DNA of 64,000 nt from Microvirga rosea (GTDB lineage Bacteria; Pseudomonadota; Alphaproteobacteria; Rhizobiales; Beijerinckiaceae), in NCBI RefSeq assembly GCF_020595095.1, contig NZ_JAJDOP010000007.1, positions 124,001 to 188,000 of the forward strand, given 5' to 3'. The translations under genes and the position numbers were made by a program. Positions 17,464 through 26,117 of this stretch are shown here, in pieces (position 1 is the first letter of the stretch; each line of letters begins with the position of its first letter). The notes under the pieces were generated by a model, which had not been told where the DNA came from, searched no databases, and saw nothing but the letters and a program-made list of their open reading frames with translations.

Positions 17464-17478
17464 TTAACCTCGAAGTAA
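17464..17478 (+). promoter_or_regulatory. Possible CtrA-type box (TTAA-N7-GTAA)
   Basis: TTAA (17464-17467), seven bases, GTAA (17475-17478), one mismatch from the CtrA consensus, about 75 bp upstream of the DUF882 start. A hairpin with GCGCGGC (17438-17444) and GCCGCGC (17455-17461) lies just before it. A cell-cycle link for a cell-wall gene is plausible but the match is weak. Confidence 0.22.
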
Positions 17479-17553
17479 CCGTCTTCGGCAAAGATCCCTT
17501 CACGATAAGGGATGCCGCACCCACACCAGCGGCGCGTAAAGACGAGTATCACA

Positions 17554-19281
17554 GTGAGAGTATTGCGTTCGGATCGCCGAGCGGCCGCGTCAACGTTCGT
17601 GTGCCGTGCCGGTATCGGTCTTGCGGCCGTTTTGGCTGTTCTGTTTGGCGGAACACGCGGGACGCAGGATGCCGTCGCCAACGGCGACACGCGCACACTG
17701 ACCTTCTACCACAACAATACGAAGGAAAGCCTGACGGTCACGTTCCGGCGCAACGGCCAGTACGACCCGCAGGCCCTGGAACAGCTGAACTGGTTCCTGC
17801 GCGACTGGCGGCGGGAAGAAAAGACGCACATGGACCCGCGTCTCTTCGACACCGTCTGGGAAGTCTATCGGGAAGTGGGATCGAGCGCCCCGGTCCACGT
17901 GAATTCGGCCTACCGGTCGCCGCAGACCAATTCCATGCTCCGGCGCCGCTCCAGCGTGGTGGCGAAGAACAGCCAGCACATGCAGGGCAAGGCACTGGAC
18001 TTCTATCTGCCGGACGCGTCCGCGGATCGCCTGCGCGCCATCGGCATGCGCCTCCAGCGGGGCGGCGTCGGCTATTACCCGAATGCCTACACGCCTTTCG
18101 TGCATCTCGACGTGGGCAGCGTGCGCGCCTGGCCGCGCATGACCCGGGACCAGCTCGTCCGCCTCTTCCCCGATGGCAAGACCGTTCACATTCCGGCGGA
18201 CGGCACGCCCCTGCCGGGCTATGAGCTGGCCCGTGCCGAAGTTCTCGCCAACGGCGGAACGGTGGCGGGCTATACGGCCGTCGCCGAAGCCGGCGAGGTC
18301 GCGGCACCGACCCGGCGCAAGAGCCTGTGGGCGACCCTGTTCGGCAGCAGCGACGAGGATGAGGACGTGGAGGAGATCCGCGCCGCGTCCCGGCCTGGCC
18401 GCAATCTGCTGGCCTCCCGTTCGGCGCCGCAGCCCCAGCCGCAGCAGGATTATTACGCGAGCGATTCGAATTCCTCCGTCTACGCGGCCCTCCAGCCGGT
18501 CGCACGGACGCAGGTCGCGGCCCGGCCCGCACCTGTCCCGGTCGTTCAGCCGAGACCCGAGCCTGAACCGGCTCCCGCGCCGATGCCTGCGCCGTCGGCG
18601 GCGGCCATCGCGGCGGCGGCTCCGGCTCTGCGCGAGGAAATCGCTCCTCCTCCGCCCCTGCCGCCAACCCGGATCGCCGGACTTCCGAGCACGGTGGCGA
18701 CGCCCACCGGCCCGACCCTTTCCTGGCAGCAAGGTCCCTCCGGGCAGAATTCCGGTTCCGATACCGGTCGCGAGATCGCCTTCGCGCCGATGCCGCCCCG
18801 GCGGCCGGATGATATTTCCGCGACCGGTGCCATCGCCTATGCGCCGATCCCGCCGGCGCGGCCCAGCGCCCTTGCGGAAAGCAACCCGATCCCCGGCATC
18901 CCGGACTTGCGCGGTTCGATGCAGATCGCGAACCTCGTGCAGAGCAGTGGTGGAAATGCGGGCGTCCCGCTCCCGCCGCCCAGGCCGAGTGGCCGTGCGG
19001 TCGCCGTCGCGTCGGCCGCCCCGGTCGAGATTCCGGTCCAGGCTCCCGCGCCTGCCCGGACGACGAACCTCACGGTCGAGAAACCGAAAGCTGCCGCAGC
19101 CGAAACCAAATCGGCTCCATCCAAGGACGGCAAGGACAAGGCCCAGCATCCGGCAGCCCCACGGGCTCTCCTGACCGCGGGTCCCAGTCTCAACATGGGC
19201 TTCTCGTCGAAGCCGGTCGGCGATCTTGCGACGAACCGGTTCACGGGCCCCGCCGTGAAGCCCCTCCCGGTCGTACGGTAA
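17554..19281 (+). CDS. DUF882 (M15-like) periplasmic peptidase with long Pro-rich C-terminus
   Basis: 575 residues from the GTG at 17554 (RVLRSDRRAAASTFVCRAG then a hydrophobic signal segment LAAVLAVLFGG); an ATG at 17512 adds 14 residues but its Shine-Dalgarno would be too close. The DUF882/Peptidase_M15_3 domain spans ~45-230: VNSAYRSPQTNSM, SQHMQGKALDFYLP (zinc ligands His and Asp) and FVHLDVGSVRAWPR (His ligand). Members are D-Ala-D-Ala-type peptidoglycan peptidases. The remaining ~330 residues are low-complexity Pro/Ala/Arg-rich, with a repeated P-P-x-R-P motif (APMPPRRPDD, APIPPARPSA, PLPPPRPSG). Follows the L,D-transpeptidase gene, suggesting a cell-wall cluster. Confidence 0.85.
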   Translation: MRVLRSDRRAAASTFVCRAGIGLAAVLAVLFGGTRGTQDAVANGDTRTLTFYHNNTKESLTVTFRRNGQYDPQALEQLNWFLRDWRREEKTHMDPRLFDTVWEVYREVGSSAPVHVNSAYRSPQTNSMLRRRSSVVAKNSQHMQGKALDFYLPDASADRLRAIGMRLQRGGVGYYPNAYTPFVHLDVGSVRAWPRMTRDQLVRLFPDGKTVHIPADGTPLPGYELARAEVLANGGTVAGYTAVAEAGEVAAPTRRKSLWATLFGSSDEDEDVEEIRAASRPGRNLLASRSAPQPQPQQDYYASDSNSSVYAALQPVARTQVAARPAPVPVVQPRPEPEPAPAPMPAPSAAAIAAAAPALREEIAPPPPLPPTRIAGLPSTVATPTGPTLSWQQGPSGQNSGSDTGREIAFAPMPPRRPDDISATGAIAYAPIPPARPSALAESNPIPGIPDLRGSMQIANLVQSSGGNAGVPLPPPRPSGRAVAVASAAPVEIPVQAPAPARTTNLTVEKPKAAAAETKSAPSKDGKDKAQHPAAPRALLTAGPSLNMGFSSKPVGDLATNRFTGPAVKPLPVVR

Positions 19282-19384
19282 CCGAGGAAAGGACGCCTCG
19301 GCGAAATCTCCGGCCACGGTGAAACAACTCTCCGCCGGGCGAGTCTCTCCCCATTGGGTCTCGTTCCGTGGTTGGAGATTGTCG

Positions 19385-19786
19385 ATGGCAGTGAAGCTAT
19401 GGCCCGTTCTGGGCCTTACGGTCGCGCTGGTCAGCGGACAGGGCATCGCACTGGCGCAGGAAGGTCTGGGCTCCGTCGGCTCGGGCCAGACCGGGAGCCG
19501 GCCGGGGAGTCCTTCGGGAATGTCGACCGTGGCCCCGACCCCCGATATGGGGAATGCGGGTAGCCCACGTTTTCCGGTTCGAGAGACCTCGGACCCCAAG
19601 GCGACGGGCGCCACGGGCCGCAACAACGCCGACGTCAATCCGCCCGGCAATCCACCCGGAACCTTTACTCCCGGCCGGAACAACGCGGCCGAGAGCGGGG
19701 CCAGCGGCCGCAATCCGTGCTTTCCGGAACAGAACGGCCAGACCGGCGCCAACGCCAATCCCTCGGGAACGCCGAGCCGTTGTTGA
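19385..19786 (+). CDS. Small secreted Gly/Asn/Pro-rich protein
   Basis: 133 residues from the ATG at 19385 with GGTTGGAGA about 7 nt upstream. A clear signal peptide (MAVKLWPVLGLTVALVSGQGIALAQ) is followed by a disordered mature region with repeated GRNN and N-P-P/S-G units (TGRNNADVNPPGNPPG, PGRNNAAESGASGRN, NANPSGTPSRC). The two cysteines at the C-terminal end could form a disulfide. No family recognised. It follows DUF882 by about 100 bp and ends at a bidirectional terminator. Confidence 0.6.
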   Translation: MAVKLWPVLGLTVALVSGQGIALAQEGLGSVGSGQTGSRPGSPSGMSTVAPTPDMGNAGSPRFPVRETSDPKATGATGRNNADVNPPGNPPGTFTPGRNNAAESGASGRNPCFPEQNGQTGANANPSGTPSRC

Positions 19787-19801
19787 GGAACCTCCGAATG
19801 C

Positions 19802-19830
19802 AAAAAGCGGGGCTTTCGGCCCCGCTTTTT
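19802..19830. terminator. Bidirectional Rho-independent terminator
   Basis: Perfect inverted repeat AAAAAGCGGGGC (19802-19813) and GCCCCGCTTTTT (19819-19830) with a 5-nt loop. It gives a T-run on both strands and sits between the convergent small secreted protein gene and gapR. Confidence 0.9.
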
Positions 19831-19851
19831 GTTGATCGACGAAAGTCGTTC

Positions 19852-20112
19852 TTAGCCGGCCATGCCGAGGGCCTGCATATAGAGCTCGAGGATCGCCTCT
19901 TCTTCCTGCCGCTCGGCGTAATCGCGCTTGCGGAGGGCGATGATCTTGCGCAGGACCTTGGTGTCGAAGCCGTTGCCCTTCGCCTCCGCGTAAACATCCT
20001 TGATGTCGCCCGCGATGCCGGCCTTCTCTTCCTCGAGACGTTCGATCCGCTCGATGAAGGCCTTCAGCTGGTCGGCCGCGACGGATTCGGTTTGAAAAGC
20101 TGCGTCATCCAT
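19852..20112 (-). CDS. gapR: GapR-family nucleoid-associated protein (DUF2312)
   Basis: 86 residues: [50 protein letters not shown], then an acidic helix [13 protein letters not shown]. The [12 protein letters not shown] stretch is the DUF2312 signature. Established family role (Caulobacter GapR): a coiled-coil dimer/tetramer that encircles overtwisted AT-rich DNA ahead of replication and transcription and stimulates topoisomerases; near-essential. It lies 80 bp downstream of the DUF1244 gene on the same strand. Confidence 0.93.
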   Translation of the reverse strand: MDDAAFQTESVAADQLKAFIERIERLEEEKAGIAGDIKDVYAEAKGNGFDTKVLRKIIALRKRDYAERQEEEAILELYMQALGMAG

Positions 20113-20191
20113 AAATGTAACCTTTGAGTGATGGCGCTGGCGCCAGGAATGGGTTCGGGGGAAATGTTAAGGTCATTTGGTTGAGGCCGTT

Positions 20192-20494
20192 TTAATGACC
20201 CGGCTTCGATTCATCAAAGGCCTTCAGCTGAGCCCCCGTGGCCTCGGTCTGGTGGCGGGCCTTCCACTCCTCGTAGGGCATTCCGTAGACGTAAGTCCGG
20301 CTTTCCTCCTTGGAGAGCGGCACGCCTGCCGCATCGGCAGCCTCCTTCATCCAGTTCGAAAGGCAGTTGCGGCAAAAGCCCGCGAGATTCATCAGATCGA
20401 TGTTCTGAACATCCGTTCGCTCGCGCAGATGCTCCAGAAGCCTGCGAAAGGCCGCTGCTTCGAGTTGCGTCCTGACGTTCGGATCCATGGTCAT
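20192..20494 (-). CDS. DUF1244 family protein
   Basis: 100 residues from the ATG at 20494 (MTMDPNVRTQLEAAAFRRLLEHLRERTDVQNIDLMNLAGFCRNCLSNW...; only part quoted here as family landmarks). FCRNCL supplies a C-x-x-C pair, and MPYEEWKARHQ closes the conserved region. A longer open frame to 20857 overlaps the upstream gene and is not the real start. Function unknown; members are small, conserved in proteobacteria and usually near pyk/DUF1036 genes in Rhizobiales, as here. Confidence 0.88.
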   Translation of the reverse strand: MTMDPNVRTQLEAAAFRRLLEHLRERTDVQNIDLMNLAGFCRNCLSNWMKEAADAAGVPLSKEESRTYVYGMPYEEWKARHQTEATGAQLKAFDESKPGH

Positions 20495-20506
20495 GATGTG
20501 TCTTTC

Positions 20507-20558
20507 CCTTGAAGCCTGCCCTTGAAGCCTACCCTTGATGCCTGCCCCTAATGCCGGC
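20507..20558. repeat. Four tandem 13-bp units at a gene junction
   Basis: CCTTGAAGCCTGC (20507), CCTTGAAGCCTAC (20520), CCTTGATGCCTGC (20533) and a degenerate CCCTAATGCCGGC (20546). The array fills the gap between the DUF1244 start and the stop codon of the N-formylglutamate amidohydrolase gene, whose TAG (20548-20550) lies in the fourth unit. Confidence 0.75.
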
Positions 20559-21399
20559 GCAGGCGCTCCCTGGTGCGGGTCGGTTGCGGCGCCGGCCGCC
20601 GGAGCGCGGCATCGGCAACCAGGGGAGCAAGAAGACGGGCAAAACGCTCCGCCCACTCCTCCTGCCCATCCTTTGCCGCGATGAGGTCCTGCCGGATTTC
20701 GATCAACGCGCTGGCAAGGCCGCGGCGGGTCGCATGCCGGTCCACCGTGTCGCCCAGCAGTGCCCCATCGTAAGGCTCGTTGTCGCCGACGACGAGTCCC
20801 TCCTCCGCCTGCAGGGCCCGGATGAGCGGCTGGGCGAACCGGGTGTCCGCGTCCCACAGGATTCCCACATGCCAGGGACGCGGCCAGCCCCGCCAGATCG
20901 GCGTGAAGCTGTGAACCGTCACGATCGCCGGCGGATGCCCGGCCGCCATGGCCCGTGCCACGGCGTCATCGATGGCTGCATCGTAAGGATCGTAGAAACG
21001 GCGAATCCTCTCCTGCACGTCCTTTTCGGCGATGCGCGCATTGCCGGGAACGACCGCCCCGTCCGACAGGCGCATCACGAGGGTCGGATCGTCCCGGCCC
21101 CGATTCGGATCGATGATCAGCCGTGAAAACCGGGTCAACACCGCCGGCGCCCGGAGCCGCCGGGCCAGGGACCGCGTCACGGCTGCCGCCCCGATATCGT
21201 AGGCGATGTGGCGCTGAAATTCCGTCGGCGGCAGGCCGAGATCCCCGAGATCGGGCGGGACGGCGTTCGACGCATGGTCGCACAGGAGCAGGACGCCGGA
21301 CTGGACCGAGCCCTCGATGGTCTCGACGGGACAGGTGTCGAGGCAAGGATCGGCGTCGGGGGCGGTTTCGTCGCGCCGGAGCGCAGGAGACGCGGTCAT
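20548..21399 (-). CDS. N-formylglutamate amidohydrolase-like protein (copy 1)
   Basis: 283 residues. FGase signatures: GVLLLCDHASNAVPPDL near residue 35, HIAYDIGAAAVTRSLARRL, FSRLIIDPNRG and IVTVHSFTPIWRG. Family members hydrolyse N-formyl-L-glutamate or related amides. There is no hut operon nearby, so the physiological substrate is uncertain. A second, sequence-divergent member is at 27059-27949. It is divergent from the EamA transporter and upstream of DUF1244 on the same strand. Confidence 0.88.
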   Translation of the reverse strand: MTASPALRRDETAPDADPCLDTCPVETIEGSVQSGVLLLCDHASNAVPPDLGDLGLPPTEFQRHIAYDIGAAAVTRSLARRLRAPAVLTRFSRLIIDPNRGRDDPTLVMRLSDGAVVPGNARIAEKDVQERIRRFYDPYDAAIDDAVARAMAAGHPPAIVTVHSFTPIWRGWPRPWHVGILWDADTRFAQPLIRALQAEEGLVVGDNEPYDGALLGDTVDRHATRRGLASALIEIRQDLIAAKDGQEEWAERFARLLAPLVADAALRRPAPQPTRTRERLRRH

Positions 21400-21520
21400 G
21401 ATGGAAAGACGGAAGGAGCTCGATGAAACATTAAGGATTGAAGAGAAGCCTTACCCTGCCCTAGGAAAGCTGACAACGCGACCCTCCCGCGCGGCACTTG
21501 GCCGATGCGGCTCTTTCTCG

Positions 21521-22459
21521 ATGAAGCGCATGGCCCCGACACCGACATCCCCCTCTTCGGCCCAGGCACGCCTGGAATCAGGCTTTGCCTCCGCGTTCGC
21601 GGCCCTTTGCCTGGGGGCCGTGGCGATGGGCATCTCGCCGATCTTCGTGCGCTACGCCTCGGCGGATGTGGGTCCTTTCACCAGCGCCTTCTGGCGCGTC
21701 TTTCTGGCCCTTCCGCTTCTCTATGGCTGGATGCGCATCGAGGAGGCCAAGGCCCCGGCGGGTACACCCCGCCAGTCCTTCCCCAAGGTCACGATCTTCG
21801 CCGGGCTGGCCTTCTCGGCGGACCTGTTCTTCTGGCACCTGTCGATCCTTAGCACGACGGTCGCCAACGCCACGTTCTTCGCCACCACCGCGCCCCTTTT
21901 CGTGGTGCTCGTCGTGTGGCTGGTGCTGAAGCAGAAGGTTTCGGGCGGCACGTTCCTCGGTCTCGTCATGTGCCTGCTCGGCGGTACCGCCTTGATCGGC
22001 CAGAGCCTTCAGGTGGACCCGTCGCGCATCCGCGGCGACCTGTTCGGGGTCGCCACCGCGTTCTTCTTCGGCCTTTATTTCATCTTCGCCAGCCGGGCCC
22101 GGACCGTGGCCGGCGCCGCGAGGGTCACGTTCGAGAGCGGGGTCATCACCTCCGCGGTCCTCGTGGTGATCGCCCTCGTGTTCGAAGGCCGCCTTCTCCC
22201 GCAGACGGGCCAGGGCCTCGCCGCTCTCGTCGCCATGGCGTTCATCAGCCATGCCGGGGGCCAAGGGCTCCTGTCCATCGCCTTGGGGCGCCTTTCGCCC
22301 GTCTTCTCGTCCCTTGTCATTTTCCTGGAAGCGGTGGCGGCGGCCCTGTTCGGCTGGCTTCTGCTGGGTGAAGCGATCACCCCGGTCCAGGCCCTCGGCG
22401 GAGCCGCGATCCTTGCGGGGATCTGGGTCGCCCGTCCGAAGGCGAAGCAGGAGAAATGA
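21521..22459 (+). CDS. DMT-superfamily (EamA) transporter
   Basis: 312 residues from the ATG at 21521 (an ATG three codons later is equally possible). Ten hydrophobic helices in two EamA halves; landmarks are ISPIFVRYASADVGPFTSAFWR in half one and HAGGQGLLSIALGRLSPVFSSL then GWLLLGEAITPVQALGG in half two. Inner-membrane metabolite exporter of unknown substrate. The open frame continues upstream to 21317 through the promoter region and the start of the divergent gene, which is not coding. Confidence 0.85.
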   Translation: MKRMAPTPTSPSSAQARLESGFASAFAALCLGAVAMGISPIFVRYASADVGPFTSAFWRVFLALPLLYGWMRIEEAKAPAGTPRQSFPKVTIFAGLAFSADLFFWHLSILSTTVANATFFATTAPLFVVLVVWLVLKQKVSGGTFLGLVMCLLGGTALIGQSLQVDPSRIRGDLFGVATAFFFGLYFIFASRARTVAGAARVTFESGVITSAVLVVIALVFEGRLLPQTGQGLAALVAMAFISHAGGQGLLSIALGRLSPVFSSLVIFLEAVAAALFGWLLLGEAITPVQALGGAAILAGIWVARPKAKQEK

Positions 22460-22602
22460 GGATCGCCGCCATTTTCGGCAGCCGGGGCCGGAGTGTTTTT
22501 CACCATAGGACTTGATGCGGCGGCACTTCTGGCCGACAAGGGGCCGACATACTTCCCGAAGCATTGTGCATCTTCATTATCCGAATCGACTCGAACACAT
22601 CC

Positions 22603-23061
22603 ATGATTGCCGGATTCTCCCTATCGGCTCATAGCGGGTGGCGTAGCCTTGGGCTCGCGGCCATCCTTCTCGGCGGCCTTATGGCGGCCTCCCCTGCCCA
22701 CGCGGACCTGCGCATGTGCAACATGACGTCGAGCCGGGTCGGGGTGGCGATCGGCTATCGGGACACTCAGGGCTGGGTCACCGAAGGCTGGTGGAACCTC
22801 GACTCGCGTGGATGCGAGACGCTTCTGAAGGGCCAGCTCGCCAGCCGGTTCTACTACGTCTACGCCATCGATTACGACCGGGGCGGCGACTGGAGCGGCC
22901 GGTCCTTCATGTGCACCCGGGAACGGGAATTCACGATTCGCGGGACGGAAGATTGCCTCGCGAGGGGCTTTGATCGTAACGGCTTCTTTGAAGTCGACAC
23001 AGGTGAACAGAAGAGCTGGACGATCCAGCTGACCGAAACGAACCGCCCGGGGGGGCAATGA
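22603..23061 (+). CDS. DUF1036 secreted protein
   Basis: 152 residues from the ATG at 22603 (MIAGFSLSAHSGWRSLGLAAILLGGLMAASPAHA), giving a signal peptide cleaved after AHA. The mature domain DLRMCNMTSSRVGVAIGYRD, EGWWNLDSRGCETLL, YYVYAIDYDRGG and CTREREFTIRGTEDC carries four or five cysteines likely to form disulfides: the DUF1036 signature. Function unknown; the gene almost always precedes pyk in Rhizobiales. Its TGA overlaps the pyk ATG (ATGA, 23058-23061), so translation is coupled. Confidence 0.9.
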   Translation: MIAGFSLSAHSGWRSLGLAAILLGGLMAASPAHADLRMCNMTSSRVGVAIGYRDTQGWVTEGWWNLDSRGCETLLKGQLASRFYYVYAIDYDRGGDWSGRSFMCTREREFTIRGTEDCLARGFDRNGFFEVDTGEQKSWTIQLTETNRPGGQ

Positions 23062-24500
23062 TCATGAGACGCGTACGGCGCACGAAAATCCTCGCAACCT
23101 TGGGACCGGTCTCCGAGAATCCGGAGATGGTGGAAAGCCTGTTCAAGGCCGGCGCGGACGTCTTTCGCCTGAACATGAGCCATCTGCCCCGCGAGAAGCT
23201 CAAGGAGCGGGTCGAGATGATCCGCCACGTCGAGGCCAAGTTCAAGCGGCCCATCGCCATCCTGGCCGACCTTCAGGGACCGAAGCTGCGCGTCGGCACC
23301 TTCGACAACGACGGCGCCATGCTGGTGAAGGGCCAGACCTTCACCCTCGACGACAACAAGGCTCCCGGCAACGGGGAACGGGTTCACCTGCCGCATCCGG
23401 AAATCCTGTCCTCCCTCGAGCCCGGACATACGATCCTGATCGATGACGGCAAGCTGCGGCTGCGCGTGACGAGCGTGAAGCCGGGAACCGCGGTCACGTC
23501 CGTGGAGGTTGCCGGAAAGATCTCCAATCGAAAGGGCGTCAGCCTGCCGGACACGGTGATTCCCGTCGCGGCCATGACCGAGAAGGACCGCTCGGATCTC
23601 GAGGCCGCACTCGACGCGGGGGTCGACTGGATCGCCCTCTCCTTCGTGCAGCGCCCCGAGGACGTGGCGGAGGTCAAGAAGGTGGCGCGAGGCCGGGCGC
23701 TCGTCATGTCGAAGCTGGAAAAGCCGCAAGCCATTACCCGGCTCGACGAGATCATGGAAATTTCCGACGCCGTGATGGTGGCGCGCGGCGATCTCGGGGT
23801 CGAGATGCCCCTCGAGAAGGTTCCGGGCATCCAGAAGCGCATTGTCCGTGCGGCGCGCAAGCTCGGCAAGCCGGTGGTGGTCGCGACCCAGATGCTGGAA
23901 TCCATGATCACCTCGCCGGTCCCGACCCGCGCCGAGGTCTCCGACGTCGCGACCGCCGTCTACGACGGCGCCGATGCGGTGATGCTCTCCGCCGAGAGTG
24001 CCTCGGGCCAGTATCCCATCGAGGCGGTGTCCACCATGAACCGCATTGCGGAGGAAGTGGAACAGGACCAGAGCTACTGGTCGATCATCAAGACCCAGGC
24101 CGCCGAGCCGGAAGCGACCGGGTCCGACGCCATCGCCGCCGGTGCCCACCAGATTGCCGAAACCCTTCACCTCAAGACGATCGCGGCCTGGACGTCGTCC
24201 GGCGCCACGGCATTCCGCCTGGCTCGCGAGCGGCCGAACTCGACCGTGATCGCCCTGACGCCCAACATCCACACGGCCCGGCGTCTGGCCCTGGTATGGG
24301 GGACGCATCCGATTCGGACGAAGGATGCGAGCGACATCGACGACATGGCGTTCCGCGCATGCAAATTCGCCGTGCGCGAAGGCTTCTCGGAGGTGAGCGA
24401 CCGGATCATCATCGTCGCCGGCGTTCCGTTCGGAACTCCCGGCGCGACCAACATGGTGCGGATCGCCTTCATCAACAGCGAGCACGCCGCCAAGGCCTGA
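23058..24500 (+). CDS. pyk: Pyruvate kinase
   Basis: 480 residues. RRTKILATLGPVSENPEM at the N-terminus, FRLNMSH (substrate Arg-Asn), ADLQGPKLRVG, the B domain, the active-site helix VMVARGDLGVEMPLEKVP, and TSSGATAFRLARERP plus ATNMVRIAFI in the C domain. Converts PEP + ADP to pyruvate + ATP. The start overlaps the DUF1036 stop by 4 bp; an ATG two codons later is possible. It ends 27 bp before the convergent hydrolase gene. Confidence 0.97.
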   Translation: MIMRRVRRTKILATLGPVSENPEMVESLFKAGADVFRLNMSHLPREKLKERVEMIRHVEAKFKRPIAILADLQGPKLRVGTFDNDGAMLVKGQTFTLDDNKAPGNGERVHLPHPEILSSLEPGHTILIDDGKLRLRVTSVKPGTAVTSVEVAGKISNRKGVSLPDTVIPVAAMTEKDRSDLEAALDAGVDWIALSFVQRPEDVAEVKKVARGRALVMSKLEKPQAITRLDEIMEISDAVMVARGDLGVEMPLEKVPGIQKRIVRAARKLGKPVVVATQMLESMITSPVPTRAEVSDVATAVYDGADAVMLSAESASGQYPIEAVSTMNRIAEEVEQDQSYWSIIKTQAAEPEATGSDAIAAGAHQIAETLHLKTIAAWTSSGATAFRLARERPNSTVIALTPNIHTARRLALVWGTHPIRTKDASDIDDMAFRACKFAVREGFSEVSDRIIIVAGVPFGTPGATNMVRIAFINSEHAAKA

Positions 24501-24527
24501 TCGGCCGAACCTCTCTGAATCGGCCGG

Positions 24528-25508
24528 CTACGACGCCGCGCCTGCGGGCGCGGCGATCTGCACGGCGAGCGCCCCGATCTCAGCCACGATGAGATCGGAT
24601 CGGGAATATTGCGGCATATGCCCGATCCCCGGCAGGACGATCAGCCTCGCATGGGGCACGTCGTGGGCGAAGGATCGGCTGTGCAGGTCCGTCCAGACGA
24701 CCTCATCGGCATCACCCCCGATGACCGTGACCGGGATGCGGATTTCCGGATAGCGCGAACTCTGCTGCCGCACCGCCTCGTAGAGACCGGCGATATCCAC
24801 CCCGTTCGCCTGAAACGAGGCCGGGCGGAAGACGAGCGGGATCTGTGCCTTCTCCACGAAGCCGGGCGGCACCGCCTGCGGCGCGAAGGTTTGCGCCAGG
24901 GCTGCGCGAAACAGCATCAGGCCCAGCGGCGTCGCAAGCGACCGCGTGAGGAGCGAGCCCGCCCACGAAGCCGCCATGTGGTTGTACCAAGCGACACGAC
25001 CGCCGGGCCAAGGATGGGTCACCCCCGAGAGAATCAGGATCGCGCCGGCGACGTCCGTGTGGTCGAGGGCGAAATGGGGCACGACCGATCCCGACAGGGA
25101 GTGGCCGACCACGACCGCCTTCTCGATCTTGAGCTGGCGAAGGGCCTGTGCCAGAACCTGGGCCTGTCGAGCCGGCGTCCACATGTCGTCCGGCTTGCTG
25201 CGCGCACTCCATCCCAGGCCGGGGCGGTCGAAGGCGACGACCCGGTATCGGTCCGCAAGAGCTTTTCCCAGCCCCAGCATCGATTCGGTTGCATTCGACG
25301 AAGCGCCATGCAGCAGCACCACGGTTCCGCCAGGGGATCCGGTCCCTGGGCCTTCGTCGATGTAATGAATCCTGACGCCGTCGACGGTCAGGAACCGCCC
25401 TTTGGGCGGGTAGAGGGCCGCAACCCTGGCAGCATAGATTCGGGTGAAGGTGACGCCCGTGACGAGGACGGCAAGCGCAAGTCCCAAGGCGCCGAAAAGA
25501 AACCCCAT
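24528..25508 (-). CDS. Alpha/beta-fold hydrolase, membrane-anchored
   Basis: 326 residues. An N-terminal hydrophobic anchor (MGFLFGALGLALAVLVTGVTF), an oxyanion-hole region VVLLHGASSNATES, the nucleophile elbow VVGHSLSGSVVPHF (Ser), acidic residue in VIGGDADEVV and His in LPGIGHMPQYS. Substrate unknown; closest general class is the esterase/haloperoxidase-like hydrolases. It starts 9 bp after the stop of the upstream TPR gene, indicating an operon. Confidence 0.87.
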   Translation of the reverse strand: MGFLFGALGLALAVLVTGVTFTRIYAARVAALYPPKGRFLTVDGVRIHYIDEGPGTGSPGGTVVLLHGASSNATESMLGLGKALADRYRVVAFDRPGLGWSARSKPDDMWTPARQAQVLAQALRQLKIEKAVVVGHSLSGSVVPHFALDHTDVAGAILILSGVTHPWPGGRVAWYNHMAASWAGSLLTRSLATPLGLMLFRAALAQTFAPQAVPPGFVEKAQIPLVFRPASFQANGVDIAGLYEAVRQQSSRYPEIRIPVTVIGGDADEVVWTDLHSRSFAHDVPHARLIVLPGIGHMPQYSRSDLIVAEIGALAVQIAAPAGAAS

Positions 25509-25517
25509 CCCGGGCCC

Positions 25518-26117
25518 TTAGAGGTCCTGTCCATCGACTTCCAGGCCAAGCCGGGACACGATGGTCTGGACGGAGGATGTCTGAGGATTGATTTGCAGCA
25601 CCTTCCGATAGGCCGCCAGAGCCTGAGACTTCTCATCCGAGGCCATGAAGAGGTGGCCGAGCGCGGTCCAGGCGCCGAAATGGCGCGGCTCCAGCGTCAC
25701 CGCCTGATGGAGATCGGCCAGCGTCGCCACGGGATCGTCGAGCATGTAGAAGACGAGCGCGCGACGATACCAGGCTTCCGCCCATTGCGGCTCGAGCGCC
25801 AGGATCCGGTCGAGAATCTCGATCGACAGGGGATAATCCTTGTCCTCGAGGGCTTTGGCGGCACGGGAAAAGAGAAGATCGGCCGTGTCGGAGCCCGAGC
25901 GGGACATGCGCCGCTCGATCAGCGTGGCGATCCCGTCCGCCTCCCGCTCGCTTTCGGCCTTGGCCAGGCGCTCGAAGAGGCTGTCCAGCGTGACCGGGCG
26001 GCGTACCTGCTGATTCTGAGGCGGCTTGATCCCCGGAGGACGTGCGTCCTCCTGCGCCGAAACAGGCACGGCCACGAGACTTAAGGATGCGGTCAGAAGG
26101 AACGCAAAAAAGCGCAT
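25518..26117 (-). CDS. Periplasmic TPR-repeat protein; start codon inside the rpmJ terminator
   Basis: 199 residues: MRFFAFLLTASLSLVAVPVSAQ is a good signal peptide, and residues ~80-185 hold three TPR units (AKALEDKDYPLSIEILDRILALEP, WAEAWYRRALVFYMLDDPVATLADL and a third). Adaptor role in the periplasm is inferred. The ATG (26115-26117) lies in the 3' arm of the strong rpmJ terminator hairpin, and no other good start keeps the signal peptide. There is no convincing Shine-Dalgarno outside the hairpin. Expression therefore depends on read-through or an internal promoter. Confidence 0.78.
   Translation of the reverse strand: MRFFAFLLTASLSLVAVPVSAQEDARPPGIKPPQNQQVRRPVTLDSLFERLAKAESEREADGIATLIERRMSRSGSDTADLLFSRAAKALEDKDYPLSIEILDRILALEPQWAEAWYRRALVFYMLDDPVATLADLHQAVTLEPRHFGAWTALGHLFMASDEKSQALAAYRKVLQINPQTSSVQTIVSRLGLEVDGQDL

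Noticed and set aside
17590-19803. A 737-codon frame antisense to the DUF882 gene
   Set aside because: Arg/Gly-rich composition with no motifs; the forward strand has signal peptide and conserved peptidase motifs.
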